Source: Bacillus tequilensis KCTC 13622
GTDB lineage: Bacteria > Bacillota > Bacilli > Bacillales > Bacillaceae
Direction: 5' to 3'
DNA length: 52,729 nt
NCBI RefSeq assembly: GCF_000507145.1
Contig: NZ_AYTO01000033.1
Coordinates: 1-52,729, forward strand
A model generated the notes under the pieces. It made no database searches and was not told the origin of the DNA. It saw nothing but the letters and a program-made list of their open reading frames with translations. Both the position numbers and the translations under genes were made by a program. Below are positions 26,159 to 35,426 of the stretch, piece by piece. How positions within the stretch are numbered: the stretch's first letter is position 1; each line of letters begins with the position of its first letter.

Positions 26159-27763
26159 TTAAGATTCCTTCACTTCTTTTGGAGCCGGAAGCAATGAAAG
26201 CTCCTCTTGTTTCTTTTTCTCAGCACGCGCTTTATCTTTTCTGACGTCACGCAGGAAGAGAGCCAGAATAAAGCCAAACACACAGAATATTGTTGCCCAC
26301 ATAAAGGCATCATTAATCCCCATTACGTTTGAATCAAGAGATGCATGCTTGTAAAGATGTGAGTAAACATATGTTTTCGCTGTGTCATAAGACATGTTCA
26401 TATTCACCATTAAATTCGTAACTGCATTTTGGAATGCATGGAGGAAGTTCGGGTCCGCCGTGCTCGTTTTATCTGCAATCTGTGAATAATGGAATGTCGT
26501 ACGGTTTGTATAAATCGTCGTAATTAAGCTTGTACCGATTGATCCGCTGATTTGGCGAAGCGTGTTGCTCATCGCCGTACCGTGGCTGTTCAGACGGGCA
26601 GGAAGCTGGTTCATCCCCGCTGTCATAACCGGCATCATTAAGAGTGACATACCGAATGCACGGATTGAATAGATCAGCATGATGTGTGTATATGGTGTAT
26701 CAATTGTTAATTGCGTGTATTGATATGTTGTCACCACTGTAACGAGAAGCCCGATAATCGCAAGCGGTCTCGGACCGAATTTATCAAACAAAATACCGGA
26801 GATCGGTGACATGATCAGCATGACGATCGCACCCGGAAGCAGAAGCAGCCCGGATTGAAGCGCCGTAAAGCCGACTAGATTTTGAAGATAAATCGGCAGC
26901 AGGAACATACCAGTGTACAATGCTACTGTAATAATAATGTTAATGACACTTGAAAGCGAGAAAATGTCATATTTAAACACTCTGAAGTCAAGCATCGGAT
27001 TATCATGACGCAATTGCTGGATAACAAAAGCAACGATCGCAATACCACCTATCACAACTGTGGACAGGACAATCGGATCAGTCCAGCCGTCAGATCCCGC
27101 TTCACTGACTCCGTATAATAAGGAGGCGAATCCGACAATCGAAAGAATCGCTCCAAGCGTATCGAGTTTGATTTTTTGCGGCTCCACCATATTTTTAAAG
27201 ATGAAGAAAGCCACGATAATCACGATTGCGCCGATTGGCACAAGTCCGTAAAACATGATGCGCCATGTGTAATGCTCAATGATCCATCCGGAAAGAGTCG
27301 GACCGACCGCCGGAGCAAACATCATCGCAAGTCCGAAGATCCCCATTCCTTTCCCCCTGCTTTCAGGCGGGAAAATTAACAGAATGGTTGTCATAACGAG
27401 CGGCTGCAAGATTCCTCCGCCTACGGCCTGAATCAAACGGCCGACCAGCATTGTAGAGAAGTTAGGTGCGATACCGCAGACTAACGTACCGAGCGTAAAA
27501 CAGAACATGGCGATGAGAAAGAGACTCCGTTGGCCAAACCGTGTAATCAGGAAGGCAGATAACGGAATCAAAACGCCGTTAACAAGCATGTAACCTGTTG
27601 TGAGCCACTGAATCGTCGTTGCACTTACACCAAATTCAGTCATTAAGTGAGGCATTGCGACGTTAAGCAGCGTTTGGTTAAGTATTGCCAGAAACAGCCC
27701 TGCCATTAGCACAATCAGCAATGACATTGGGCTTTTTGCATTATTTTCTTTGACTGTAGCCAT
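26159..27763 (-). CDS. yhcA: MFS drug exporter, DHA2 (14-helix) family
   Basis: A 534-residue EmrB/QacA-type transporter. Motif C-like GLAMMFAPAVGPTLSGWIIEHYTWR, motif A-like LSAFLITRFGQRSLFL and about 14 hydrophobic segments are visible. Such proton-driven pumps work with a membrane-fusion protein, here YhbJ encoded just upstream. The ATG follows AAAGGAGGTTGTCTTAG. Part of the MarR-controlled operon yhbI-yhbJ-yhcA-yhcB-yhcC. Substrate unknown. Confidence 0.94.
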   Translation of the reverse strand: MATVKENNAKSPMSLLIVLMAGLFLAILNQTLLNVAMPHLMTEFGVSATTIQWLTTGYMLVNGVLIPLSAFLITRFGQRSLFLIAMFCFTLGTLVCGIAPNFSTMLVGRLIQAVGGGILQPLVMTTILLIFPPESRGKGMGIFGLAMMFAPAVGPTLSGWIIEHYTWRIMFYGLVPIGAIVIIVAFFIFKNMVEPQKIKLDTLGAILSIVGFASLLYGVSEAGSDGWTDPIVLSTVVIGGIAIVAFVIQQLRHDNPMLDFRVFKYDIFSLSSVINIIITVALYTGMFLLPIYLQNLVGFTALQSGLLLLPGAIVMLIMSPISGILFDKFGPRPLAIIGLLVTVVTTYQYTQLTIDTPYTHIMLIYSIRAFGMSLLMMPVMTAGMNQLPARLNSHGTAMSNTLRQISGSIGTSLITTIYTNRTTFHYSQIADKTSTADPNFLHAFQNAVTNLMVNMNMSYDTAKTYVYSHLYKHASLDSNVMGINDAFMWATIFCVFGFILALFLRDVRKDKARAEKKKQEELSLLPAPKEVKES

Positions 27764-27803
27764 CTAAGACAACCTCCTTTCATGGTTTGATGACTGACCT
27801 GAT

Positions 27804-28436
27804 TTACTCAGAAATTTTAACAGTTGCGTTCATACCAGGAAGCACTTTGTCAGATGGGTTTTTAATTGAAATTTTAACAGGAACTTTTTGTGTTACTTTT
27901 GTATAGTTTCCGCTTGAATTAGAAGATGGAAGCATATCAAAAGTTGAGTTTGTCGCATAACCGATTTCTTCTACTGTACCGTCAAATGTTGTACCAGGGT
28001 CTCCATCAACTACTACGTCTACACTATTTCCTACTTTAACATCCGAAAGGTCTGTTTCTTTAATATTTGCAGTGATATACAAGTGATCCATGTCAATTGT
28101 TTGGGCAATTGTTGTGCCGGCTTGTACTGTTTGGCCGTTTTTCACTTCATTTTTCACAATTGTTCCGTCCATGATGGATTTTACGTCAACAGATTGTTCA
28201 CCTTTGATTTTTGCTACTGTGTCGCCTTTTTTAACTGTTTTTCCTTCGTCAAGATCCCAGTCAGATACTTTACCTGCCGCTGGAGCTGTAATAGCAGCCA
28301 TATCACCGGCTACTTTCGCTTCGTCAGTTTTTACAAAGCTTGTGCTTTGATAATAGTAATAAGCACCTCCGCCTATAATTGCAAGAACAACAATCAAACC
28401 GATAATGTTGGTCAGAATTAAACGTCCTCTGTTCAT
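27804..28436 (-). CDS. yhbJ: Membrane-fusion protein (HlyD/EmrA family)
   Basis: A 210-residue protein with one N-terminal helix (LTNIIGLIVVLAIIGGGAYYYY) and a biotinyl-lipoyl-like barrel (GKVSDWDLDEGKTVKKGDTVAKI, DGTIVKNEVKNGQTVQAGTTIAQ). It is shorter than Gram-negative EmrA because the long coiled coil is missing. A frame start at 28469 would add eleven residues, but the ribosome site AAAGGAGAAAACAAA lies inside that stretch and serves the ATG at 28436. Codon use is biased toward preferred codons, suggesting good expression. It partners YhcA. Confidence 0.9.
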   Translation of the reverse strand: MNRGRLILTNIIGLIVVLAIIGGGAYYYYQSTSFVKTDEAKVAGDMAAITAPAAGKVSDWDLDEGKTVKKGDTVAKIKGEQSVDVKSIMDGTIVKNEVKNGQTVQAGTTIAQTIDMDHLYITANIKETDLSDVKVGNSVDVVVDGDPGTTFDGTVEEIGYATNSTFDMLPSSNSSGNYTKVTQKVPVKISIKNPSDKVLPGMNATVKISE

Positions 28437-28504
28437 TTTGTTTTCTCCTTTCGTTTCATCCTCTATCATTTTGCGGAAAGATGGTGAAAATATGTGGGAA
28501 GTTT

Positions 28505-28969
28505 TTAATTACCGCTTTTTTCTGAACAGCCTTGAGCAAGCTTCGTTAAACTTCCGGCGAGCTTGCGCAAATACTGCAGCTGGGATGTATCGAGCTTCTG
28601 ATACAGGCTCGCTCCCATTTTCGCATACTGCACAGCGGCGTTTTCTAATAGTTCTTCCCCCTCTTCGGTTAACTGAATCATGACGATACGGCGGTCATCC
28701 GGACTGTCATACCGATTCATCAATTGGCGCTTATACAGAATATCTGTCATCCGCGTCACAGAAGCGGGCTTAAGATCAAGCGACATTGCCAGCTTGCTTA
28801 GCGGGGTGCTTCCGCTTTGATGAATTTTAAACATCAGCAAATATTGAAGGACTGTAATATCAAAAGGCTCAAGCACAATCTCCAATATCTTCTTCTGTTT
28901 TTTATAAATCGCCCGAGACGTATCGAAGAGCTGTTCAAAAGTGAGCAAAGCACGTTCTGATTCAGTCAA
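28505..28969 (-). CDS. yhbI: MarR-family regulator
   Basis: A 154-residue MarR winged-helix protein: PLSKLAMSLDLKPASVTRMTDILYKRQLMNRYDSPDDRRIVMIQLTEEG-type sequence in the middle holds the recognition helix and the DxRxxxxxLT wing. It should repress the efflux operon it heads and be released by phenolic or oxidant ligands. The start is TTG, with GAGGTGA seven bases upstream. Confidence 0.92.
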   Translation of the reverse strand: MTESERALLTFEQLFDTSRAIYKKQKKILEIVLEPFDITVLQYLLMFKIHQSGSTPLSKLAMSLDLKPASVTRMTDILYKRQLMNRYDSPDDRRIVMIQLTEEGEELLENAAVQYAKMGASLYQKLDTSQLQYLRKLAGSLTKLAQGCSEKSGN

Positions 28970-29011
28970 CTCCTTTTCACCTCATTCCTCAATAATAGTT
29001 CACAAGATAAA

Positions 29012-29040
29012 ATATTAATAAATGAAAGAAGATTTGTCAA
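29012..29040 (-). promoter_or_regulatory. Promoter of the yhbI-yhcC operon
   Basis: Minus strand TTGACA, 17 bases, TAATAT, a near-consensus sigma-A promoter 40-70 bases before yhbI. An operator for YhbI probably lies in the AT-rich part downstream, but I could not define a clear palindrome. Confidence 0.8.
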
Positions 29041-29098
29041 AGGAAAAATTTCTTTTTCCTCCGTATTTTTTTCGCAAGCGTTTTCTTGCTTTTATTAA

Positions 29099-29130
29099 AT
29101 AAAAAAAAGCCCTGAAATGGGCTTTTCATT
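29099..29130 (-). terminator. yhbH intrinsic terminator
   Basis: AAAGCCC/GGGCTTT with a 7-nt loop followed by a run of T residues on the minus strand, directly after the stop. Confidence 0.88.
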
Positions 29131-30307
29131 ACGAATATTGATGGCTTACACCAGACTCTTCATTTTTGAAAAAGTTCTTCAAGGCCTGAAAAACATCAGA
29201 TTTCTGTTTTAAAATATAGTACTTAAATTTCTCGTCCTTCACATTTTTGTATGCGGACATTAATGTTGAATGCCTGTTATACTGATTGACCTCTCCGTAG
29301 CAAAAAAGATTGGACTTCTTCATAATATCATTGACCAGTTTCACACAGCGCGCGTTATCAGATGTCAGGTTGTCACCGTCAGAAAAATGGAATGGGTAAA
29401 TATTATAGCTGGCGGGATTGTATTTTTCATCAATCAGCTCAAGCGACTTCCGATATACGGATGAACAGATCGTTCCGCCGCTTTCTCCCTTTGAGAAGAA
29501 GTCCTCTTCTGACACGACTTTTGCTTCTGTATGATGAGCAATAAATTCAATTTCCACAGTCTCGTACTTCGTCCGCAAAAAACGGGTCATCCAGAAAAAG
29601 AAGCTTCTGGCCATGTATTTTTCCCAGACACCCATGCTGCCGCTTGTATCCATCATTGCTAAGACGACGGCTTTTGACTCGGGCTTTGTTATGTCATTCC
29701 ACGTCTTATATTTCAGATCCTCCGGGTAAATCGGATAGAACGACGGCTTCCCTGTCATCGCGTTTCGTTTAAAAGCCGACATCATCGTTCTTTTCTTATC
29801 AATATTACCGGTTAACCCTGTTTTACGGATATCATTAAACTCAATATCTGTATGAATGATATTGTCCCGCTCTTTTTGCTGGAGATTCGGAAGCTCTAGT
29901 TCCTTAAAAAGCGCTTCTTCTAAATCCATTAATGAAACTTCCGCTTCATAATAATCTTCGCCTGCCTGATCACCGGCGCCTTGCCCTTTTCCAGGCCCTT
30001 GTTTTTTGTCTGATCCATCCCGTGCCACAACATCTCCAACCTGGCTTTCGCCGTCTCCTTGCCCTACATGTTTGTTTTTATCATAGTTATAACGGATTTT
30101 ATACTCATCAAGTGAACGGATTGGGATTTTCACTACATCTTTTCCATTTGACATAATAATGCTTTCCTCGGTCACGAGATCAGGAAGATTGTTTTTGATC
30201 GCTTCCTGCACTTTTTTCTGGTGGCGCTGCTGGTCATCAAAGCCTTTTCGATGGAGGGACCAGTTTTCCTCAGAAATCAAAAAATGGCCGCTGTCATTTT
30301 GGGACAT
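29129..30307 (-). CDS. yhbH: Sporulation protein YhbH (DUF444, vWA-like)
   Basis: A 392-residue DUF444 protein. The C-terminal half contains a von Willebrand A-like fold with the metal site MDTSGSMG near residue 220 and [12 protein letters not shown] further on. Residues about 85-115 are a Gly/Gln/Asp-rich linker. In many bacteria the gene neighbours prkA and spoVR and the three act together in the stress or sporulation response; here prkA is directly upstream on the same strand, with a terminator between, and no spoVR is seen in the window. In B. subtilis it belongs to the mother-cell programme. Confidence 0.93.
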   Translation of the reverse strand: MSQNDSGHFLISEENWSLHRKGFDDQQRHQKKVQEAIKNNLPDLVTEESIIMSNGKDVVKIPIRSLDEYKIRYNYDKNKHVGQGDGESQVGDVVARDGSDKKQGPGKGQGAGDQAGEDYYEAEVSLMDLEEALFKELELPNLQQKERDNIIHTDIEFNDIRKTGLTGNIDKKRTMMSAFKRNAMTGKPSFYPIYPEDLKYKTWNDITKPESKAVVLAMMDTSGSMGVWEKYMARSFFFWMTRFLRTKYETVEIEFIAHHTEAKVVSEEDFFSKGESGGTICSSVYRKSLELIDEKYNPASYNIYPFHFSDGDNLTSDNARCVKLVNDIMKKSNLFCYGEVNQYNRHSTLMSAYKNVKDEKFKYYILKQKSDVFQALKNFFKNEESGVSHQYS

Positions 30308-30456
30308 GAATTCCCCTCCTTAACCATTTGTGGTCGTGATATATACGTATTCCGGCTTGTGCCAGATTATGAAACAAGTCTTTCGAAAAGATTTATATTC
30401 ATCATATGCATAAAAGTACGGTTAATTGACAAACTATTTAGAAAATGAGACAAAAT

Positions 30457-30484
30457 AACCCGCCCTTTTCGGACGGGTTACAGC
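30457..30484 (-). terminator. prkA intrinsic terminator
   Basis: AACCCGYCC/GGRCGGGTT stem with loop GAAAAG followed by ATTTTGT on the minus strand. Confidence 0.82.
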
Positions 30485-30486
30485 AC

Positions 30487-32382
30487 TTATCGGTTTAGCA
30501 GGCTGCCGACATATTTCAGCAGCTCATTGGCGCTCGTCGAGTTGTAGCCGTGCTCATCAATTAAACGGGCCACGACTTCATTTACCTTTTTCAGCTGCTG
30601 CTCATCCGGCGTTTTTGTTGAAGTCGTAATTTTAACGACATCCTTCAGATCGGCAAACAGCTTTTTCTGAATGGCTTCACGCAGTCTTTCATGAGAATTG
30701 TAATCAAACCGCTTACCTTTTCTCGCATAGGCCGAGATGCGGATTAAGATTTCTTCGCGGAATGCTTTTTTCGCGTTTTCCGAAATCCCAATCTGCTCTT
30801 CGATTGATCTCATCAGCTTTTCGTCAGGATTCATTTCTTCGCCTGTCAAAGGATCACGAAGCTTGTTTTTATTGCAATAGGCCTCTACGTTGTCGAGGTA
30901 ATTGTCCATAAGTGTTTTAGCTGATTCTTCATACGAATACACAAACGCTTTTTGAACTTCCTTTTTCGCAATGTCGTCATATTCCTTGCGGGCTGCGGAA
31001 ATAAAGTTCAAATACCGCTCCTTGTCATCGCTTGAGATCGAAGGATGCTGATCAAGACCTTCTTTTAAGGAACGGAGCACATCAAGAGAATTAATCGACT
31101 CCATATTTTTTCTGATAATCGTTGAAGAAATCCGGTTGATCACGTACCGCGGATCAATGCCGCTCATGCCTTCATCATTATATTCTTTTTTCAAATCCTC
31201 AACGTCAACAGAATTATATCCTTCCACACTTTCTCCATCATAGAGCCTCATTTTCTTTACCAGATCAATATCCGACCGCTTCGGTTCTTTTAATCTGGTA
31301 AGAATCGAGAACATCGCAGCGACCTTCAACGTATGCGGGGCAATGTGAACATCTGCCACATCGCTTTCTGCAATCATTTTTTCATAAATTCTCTCTTCCT
31401 CAGACACTTTTAAATTATAAGGGACAGGCATCACAATGATTCTTGAGTGCAGAGCTTCATTCTTCTTATTAGAAATAAATGAGCGATACTCCGTTTCATT
31501 CGTATGAGCCACGATCAGCTCATCAGCAGAAATTAACGCAAATCGCCCTGCTTTAAAATTCCCTTCCTGTGTCAATGAAAGCAAATGCCAGAGAAATTTC
31601 TCATCACATTTCAGCATCTCCTGAAACTCCATCATCCCGCGGTTCGCTTTATTCAGCTCGCCGTCAAACCTGTATGCGCGCGGATCTGATTCTGAACCGT
31701 ACTCAGCGATTGTGGAGAAATCAATACTTCCCGTCAAATCAGCAATATCCTGAGATTTCGGATCTGACGGACTGAATGTTCCAATACCCGTACGCTTATC
31801 TTCTGAAAAGAAGATGCGTTCTACCTTCACATCCTCAATTCTTCCTCTGTACTCGTCCTCAAGCCTCATGACATTTAAAGGAGAAAGACTTCCTTCTATT
31901 CGAATGCCGTATTCTCTGTAAAAGTCATCGCGCAAATGATGGGGGATTAAATGCAGAGGATCTTCGTGCATCGGGCAGCCTTTAATCGCATATACAGCGC
32001 CATTATCCGTCAGGGTATACGCTTCTAAACCTTTTTTAAGCATCGTAACCAGCGTTGATTTACCGCCGCTCACAGGTCCCATCAGCAATAGAATCCGCTT
32101 TCTGACATCAAGCCGTTTCGCGGCCGGATGAAAATACTCTTCCACAAGACGCTCTAGAGATTCTTCAAGCCCGAACAGCTCACGGTCAAAAAAGCTGTAC
32201 GTCTTGCGTCCGTCATTCTCCTCTATCCCGCTGTCTTTTATCATATTAAAAACACGAGAATGAGCAGATTGCGCGACCATTGGATTTTCTTTAATGATCT
32301 CCAAATAATCGGCGAATGTTCCTTCCCATTTCAGCCGCTGCTCTTCCTCTCTGTACTGTTCAATTTTCTTTAATATATCCAT
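30487..32382 (-). CDS. prkA: PrkA, AAA+ serine kinase/protease-like sporulation protein
   Basis: A 631-residue PrkA-family protein, full length. The P-loop is LLMGPVSGGKST (about residue 105) in the AAA domain (to about residue 390), and the C-terminal part carries the distant kinase-like PrkA domain. Reported roles are serine phosphorylation or protein degradation with effects on late sporulation; the activity is debated. The start at 32382 follows GAGGAGGTCCTT, and twelve extra codons to 32418 lack a ribosome site. A mother-cell sigma-E promoter is expected upstream; GCATAGAGT there is only a weak -10 match. Confidence 0.95.
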   Translation of the reverse strand: MDILKKIEQYREEEQRLKWEGTFADYLEIIKENPMVAQSAHSRVFNMIKDSGIEENDGRKTYSFFDRELFGLEESLERLVEEYFHPAAKRLDVRKRILLLMGPVSGGKSTLVTMLKKGLEAYTLTDNGAVYAIKGCPMHEDPLHLIPHHLRDDFYREYGIRIEGSLSPLNVMRLEDEYRGRIEDVKVERIFFSEDKRTGIGTFSPSDPKSQDIADLTGSIDFSTIAEYGSESDPRAYRFDGELNKANRGMMEFQEMLKCDEKFLWHLLSLTQEGNFKAGRFALISADELIVAHTNETEYRSFISNKKNEALHSRIIVMPVPYNLKVSEEERIYEKMIAESDVADVHIAPHTLKVAAMFSILTRLKEPKRSDIDLVKKMRLYDGESVEGYNSVDVEDLKKEYNDEGMSGIDPRYVINRISSTIIRKNMESINSLDVLRSLKEGLDQHPSISSDDKERYLNFISAARKEYDDIAKKEVQKAFVYSYEESAKTLMDNYLDNVEAYCNKNKLRDPLTGEEMNPDEKLMRSIEEQIGISENAKKAFREEILIRISAYARKGKRFDYNSHERLREAIQKKLFADLKDVVKITTSTKTPDEQQLKKVNEVVARLIDEHGYNSTSANELLKYVGSLLNR

Positions 32383-32500
32383 AAGGACCTCCTCTATCAT
32401 GTTTGATACGCTATGCAAATAAGGTACTTTAATTACACTCTATGCCGCCATCTCGTGATACATGCTTTGGTTTCTTAAAAATAAAGATACTTATACGGCG

Positions 32501-32530
32501 TTGACAAGGCAGACAGCGACCGTTCATAAT
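32501..32530 (+). promoter_or_regulatory. Promoter of the 29-residue peptide gene
   Basis: TTGACA, 18 bases, CATAAT, 64 bases before the small ORF. Confidence 0.7.
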
Positions 32531-32593
32531 AAAGAAACATACAAAATCATCCAGACTCGGACAGCACGGAAAAATTGAAGAGGGGGAGAGACG

Positions 32594-32683
32594 GTGAAAA
32601 CAATCATTATGATGGGTGTCATTGTCACTTTTTTAGTATCAATTTTTACCGCAGGATACGAAAGCAAGCCGGGGAAAGAATAA
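32594..32683 (+). CDS. Small membrane peptide, 29 residues
   Basis: A short reading frame starting with GTG (MKTIIMMGVIVTFLVSIF), preceded by GAAGAGGGGGAGAGACG, an excellent ribosome site, and followed at once by a strong terminator. Residues 3-19 form a hydrophobic helix; the tail AGYESKPGKE is polar. Promoter, ribosome site, frame and terminator together support a real gene. It has the look of the tiny membrane peptides of Bacillus (sporulation or stress), but I do not recognise it. It is divergent from prkA. Confidence 0.7.
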   Translation: MKTIIMMGVIVTFLVSIFTAGYESKPGKE

Positions 32684-32721
32684 AAAAAGGTGCTCCTGAT
32701 AAGAGCACCCTTTTTTATAAC
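32684..32721. terminator. Terminator shared by the small peptide gene and yhbF
   Basis: AAAAAAGGTGCTC/GAGCACCCTTTTTT with a short loop; T runs on both strands. Confidence 0.88.
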
Positions 32722-32732
32722 AGAACAATGTT

Positions 32733-33440
32733 TTACAGCTTGTGTTTTTCTTTAATTTTTGAATGCTGGTCACATTCGCATGTGTTTTTGTATTCAATCG
32801 TTCCGATGCTGCAGCCCGGCCCGATCACCACTTCTTTTCCTCTGACAACGGCGGCTTCTGTATTCTCCAAATAAACTTGATCTCCTTCAATGAGGTCGGC
32901 GATCAGTTTTACTTTCTTTCGGTTAAATAAGCCGGTGCGTCTTTTCACAGCAATTGAGGTTCCGCCGATTTCACGCACATAGCTTACATCATGGCCCAAT
33001 CCAAGATTGATATCACCCGCATTTAATAAACCTGATACATCAACACAGCCTGTGACATGGAACATTTCCGTTTCACAATTGCCTTTAACGTCGAGCTTCC
33101 CTTTCACATCGCACGATTCTCCAGTCATATTCCCGCGAATTTCAGTCAGGCCTTTCAGATTGAATCGATTAAATTGAAGTGAGCCGCTGACTTTCATTGT
33201 GCCGTAAATAGTGATTCTGCCGGCTGTCAGATCGCCTTTAAACTCACTTTCTCCGAATACGCGCAGCCGCTCAGTCTCTGCCTTTCCGAGAAAAAGGCCT
33301 GTTCCGAATATGCGGCAGCCCGCAGCAGACAGCCCTTCACCTACCACACCTTCACCTTTGATGCTGACATGGTGATACGCGCCTCCTGCAGCGTGTCCGG
33401 CACCATATAATTTTAAATTTCCCAGTTTTGTTATCTCCAT
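32733..33440 (-). CDS. yhbF: Bactofilin-like protein
   Basis: A 235-residue DUF583/bactofilin-type protein. Almost the whole chain is a repeated beta pattern (VSIKGEGVVGEGLSAAGC, FKGDLTAGRITIYG, and so on) forming a right-handed beta helix, and residues 120-150 contain two cysteine-bearing turns. The C-terminal basic/cysteine part (CECDQHSKIKEK) is unlike classical bactofilins. It is 25-30% similar by eye to the upstream yhbE product, so the pair arose by duplication. In B. subtilis the pair is reported to be needed for flagellar hook and filament assembly. The ATG at 33440 follows GAGGAGGATTGTA. Confidence 0.88.
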   Translation of the reverse strand: MEITKLGNLKLYGAGHAAGGAYHHVSIKGEGVVGEGLSAAGCRIFGTGLFLGKAETERLRVFGESEFKGDLTAGRITIYGTMKVSGSLQFNRFNLKGLTEIRGNMTGESCDVKGKLDVKGNCETEMFHVTGCVDVSGLLNAGDINLGLGHDVSYVREIGGTSIAVKRRTGLFNRKKVKLIADLIEGDQVYLENTEAAVVRGKEVVIGPGCSIGTIEYKNTCECDQHSKIKEKHKL

Positions 33441-33451
33441 TACAATCCTCC

Positions 33452-34165
33452 TCACATCTTCGTGCACGTTTCTACCGTTGCGCTCGGATCACAAGTATAG
33501 TCCCCGCTGTATTCAACAGTTTCAATCTGGCAATTCGGGCCGATTTTGACTTTATTTCCACGTACCGTTATCGCCTTTGTGTTTGTCAGCTCAATCACGT
33601 CACCTTCGATCAGTTCAGCTGTTAAAACAGGCTGGGGCATCAATCTAAGCAATGTCAGCATACCTTTTCTGGCGGTCACTTGAAGATGGCGGCAGCCGAT
33701 CTCACGCACATAGCTTTCCCCGGAAGAAAGCTTAATGTTCACCTGGTCAGCGTTCAAAAGCCCGCTGATTTTGCATTTCCCTTCTGACTGAAAGGTTTCC
33801 GTTTCACAGTCCGCTTCCATGACAGCTTTTCCGCTAATGTCAATGCCATCAGCCTTGACAGTGCCGCCAAATGTTGATGATCCAGCGATTTTCAATTGTT
33901 TTGCGGATACCCCTCCTTTAATAAAGCCAGTACCATGAATTCGAATTGATTCTGCTTCAACGTCTCCATGTATCTTTCCTGAACCGCTGATGGTTACCGC
34001 TTTCGCTTTGACGCTGCCGTCAGCTTTTCCAGTTCCATTAAAAGAAAAAGTGCCGCACTCCACGTCCCCGGCCACTGTTCCGCTGCCATTAATCTCGACT
34101 GATTGAAAGGTTCCTCCCTTTGAACTTCCCGATCCGTTTATCACCAGCTTTTCCATTACATCCAT
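33452..34165 (-). CDS. yhbE: Bactofilin-like protein
   Basis: A 237-residue bactofilin-type beta-helix protein, with glycine-rich repeats spaced about 17 residues ([50 protein letters not shown]). The C-terminal third mirrors YhbF: SYVREIG and [12 protein letters not shown] versus SYVREIGG and LIEGDQVYLENT. Its ATG overlaps the yhbD stop by ten bases, with GGAGGGCC as ribosome site, and yhbF follows after 11 bases; the three genes form one operon. Confidence 0.9.
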   Translation of the reverse strand: MDVMEKLVINGSGSSKGGTFQSVEINGSGTVAGDVECGTFSFNGTGKADGSVKAKAVTISGSGKIHGDVEAESIRIHGTGFIKGGVSAKQLKIAGSSTFGGTVKADGIDISGKAVMEADCETETFQSEGKCKISGLLNADQVNIKLSSGESYVREIGCRHLQVTARKGMLTLLRLMPQPVLTAELIEGDVIELTNTKAITVRGNKVKIGPNCQIETVEYSGDYTCDPSATVETCTKM

Positions 34166-34797
34166 TGATGGCCCTCCTGCATATATGTTGTTTTTAATTC
34201 TTCTGATGCCTTTACTAGATCTACCCGTTCCACGATCTTGACGGACGATTCAAACAGAATGCCATCCGCCGCAGCCGCTATAAAACAAGTGGTGACACCG
34301 AGCTTCCGCAGCACGATCAGCTCTGTCTGGTTCTTGATCTCTTCAGTGTCATGCTGCTTTAGCACCTCTGCAGCGATTTTCGCTTCTGCCAGACTGACAT
34401 TTCCGGATTGCAGCAGCCCTTCAAGCACATAAAGCGAAAGCAGATCGCGGGAAGAAAAAACCGAATTTCCCCCGCCTTCAGAAAAGACATCCAGAACAGG
34501 CCTTGAAATCAAACCTTTCTGAAGCAATTCATCAGCGGTCATGCTGACATCCGTCATTTTTGGCGACAGCATTTCCCTCATTTCATCCAGAGACAAATTT
34601 TCCTTCATCTTTTGAATCATTGAAATGCGTTTTAACATATCCTCTCTCGGAAAAAACGTCTCCTGCCCTGTAAATGTGGATTTGCGAATAAACCATTCCT
34701 CGGGAATTAAGTTTTTCCGCTTCCATCGATACAGCTGACCGTATGAAATCGACGTTCTTTCTAATAATTCTTTTTTAGAGATTAATTGTTCATCCAT
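34156..34797 (-). CDS. yhbD: YhbD family protein (MerR-like N-terminus, DUF4004)
   Basis: A 213-residue protein. The first 60 residues resemble a MerR-type DNA-binding helix-turn-helix: [31 protein letters not shown] followed by [18 protein letters not shown]. The rest is helical without a metal-binding loop. It heads the operon with yhbE and yhbF and may regulate it or act as a structural partner. The ATG at 34797 follows AAAGGAGCTGGACTT; the longer frame to 34872 is not used because it runs through the promoter. Confidence 0.86.
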   Translation of the reverse strand: MDEQLISKKELLERTSISYGQLYRWKRKNLIPEEWFIRKSTFTGQETFFPREDMLKRISMIQKMKENLSLDEMREMLSPKMTDVSMTADELLQKGLISRPVLDVFSEGGGNSVFSSRDLLSLYVLEGLLQSGNVSLAEAKIAAEVLKQHDTEEIKNQTELIVLRKLGVTTCFIAAAADGILFESSVKIVERVDLVKASEELKTTYMQEGHQWM

Positions 34798-34821
34798 AAG
34801 TCCAGCTCCTTTGATAGGTAC

Positions 34822-34850
34822 ATTGTAACATAACACTGTTACGTTGTTAA
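34822..34850 (-). promoter_or_regulatory. yhbD operon promoter with dyad in the spacer
   Basis: Minus strand TTAACA, 17 bases, TACAAT. The spacer holds the perfect 6-bp dyad GTAACA-N6-TGTTAC (34825-34842). Operators placed in the spacer are typical of MerR-type regulators, so YhbD itself is a candidate to bind. Confidence 0.72.
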
Positions 34851-34870
34851 GTCCCGAAACAAAGCAGCAC

Positions 34871-34906
34871 AAAAAAATCCGCCCATCATCATGAGCGGAT
34901 TTTTTC
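34871..34906. terminator. cspR intrinsic terminator
   Basis: AAAATCCGC/GCGGATTTT arms with TTTTTT on the minus strand, after cspR. Confidence 0.88.
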
Positions 34907-35380
34907 CTATTTTAAATCACGGTAATTTTGCTGGCGCAGCGCTTCATAAACGAGAATCGCAGCAGTGTTGGACAGATTTAACGATCTGACGTGCTCTGTC
35001 ATCGGAAGACGCAGGCAGCGGTCCATATTACTTTGAATTAAATCCTTCGGCAAACCGCTTGTTTCTCTTCCGAACACGAAGAAATAATCTTCATCAAGAT
35101 CAGTGTAATCAAACGATGTATGAGGCTGCTGGCCGAATTTCGTTATAAAGAAAAACTGGCCTTTTTGATATTCCTCAAACAATTCTTCTAACGAATCATG
35201 ATATACAACATTCACAAACTCCCAATAATCAAGTCCGGCACGCTTCAGCATTTTATCATCCGTTGAAAAGCCGAGCGGACGAATCAGGTGGAGCGTTGTA
35301 TTAGTTGCTGCACAAGTGCGTGCAATATTCCCTGTATTGGCGGGAATTTCTGGTTGATATAAAACGACATGTAATGCCAC
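34907..35380 (-). CDS. trmL: tRNA (cytidine/uridine(34)-2'-O)-methyltransferase
   Basis: A 157-residue SPOUT methyltransferase (CspR in B. subtilis) that methylates the ribose of the wobble base of tRNA-Leu isoacceptors. The three knot motifs are present: [24 protein letters not shown] and [23 protein letters not shown] three codons upstream (35389) is part of the ribosome site AGAGGTGA; the GTG at 35380 is well spaced, so I use it. Two tRNA-Leu genes of the likely substrate type lie at the other end of the window. Confidence 0.93.
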   Translation of the reverse strand: MALHVVLYQPEIPANTGNIARTCAATNTTLHLIRPLGFSTDDKMLKRAGLDYWEFVNVVYHDSLEELFEEYQKGQFFFITKFGQQPHTSFDYTDLDEDYFFVFGRETSGLPKDLIQSNMDRCLRLPMTEHVRSLNLSNTAAILVYEALRQQNYRDLK

Positions 35381-35426
35381 AATGTTCACCTCTGTTTTTC
35401 TTGTCCGCCCATCATTATATCATTAA

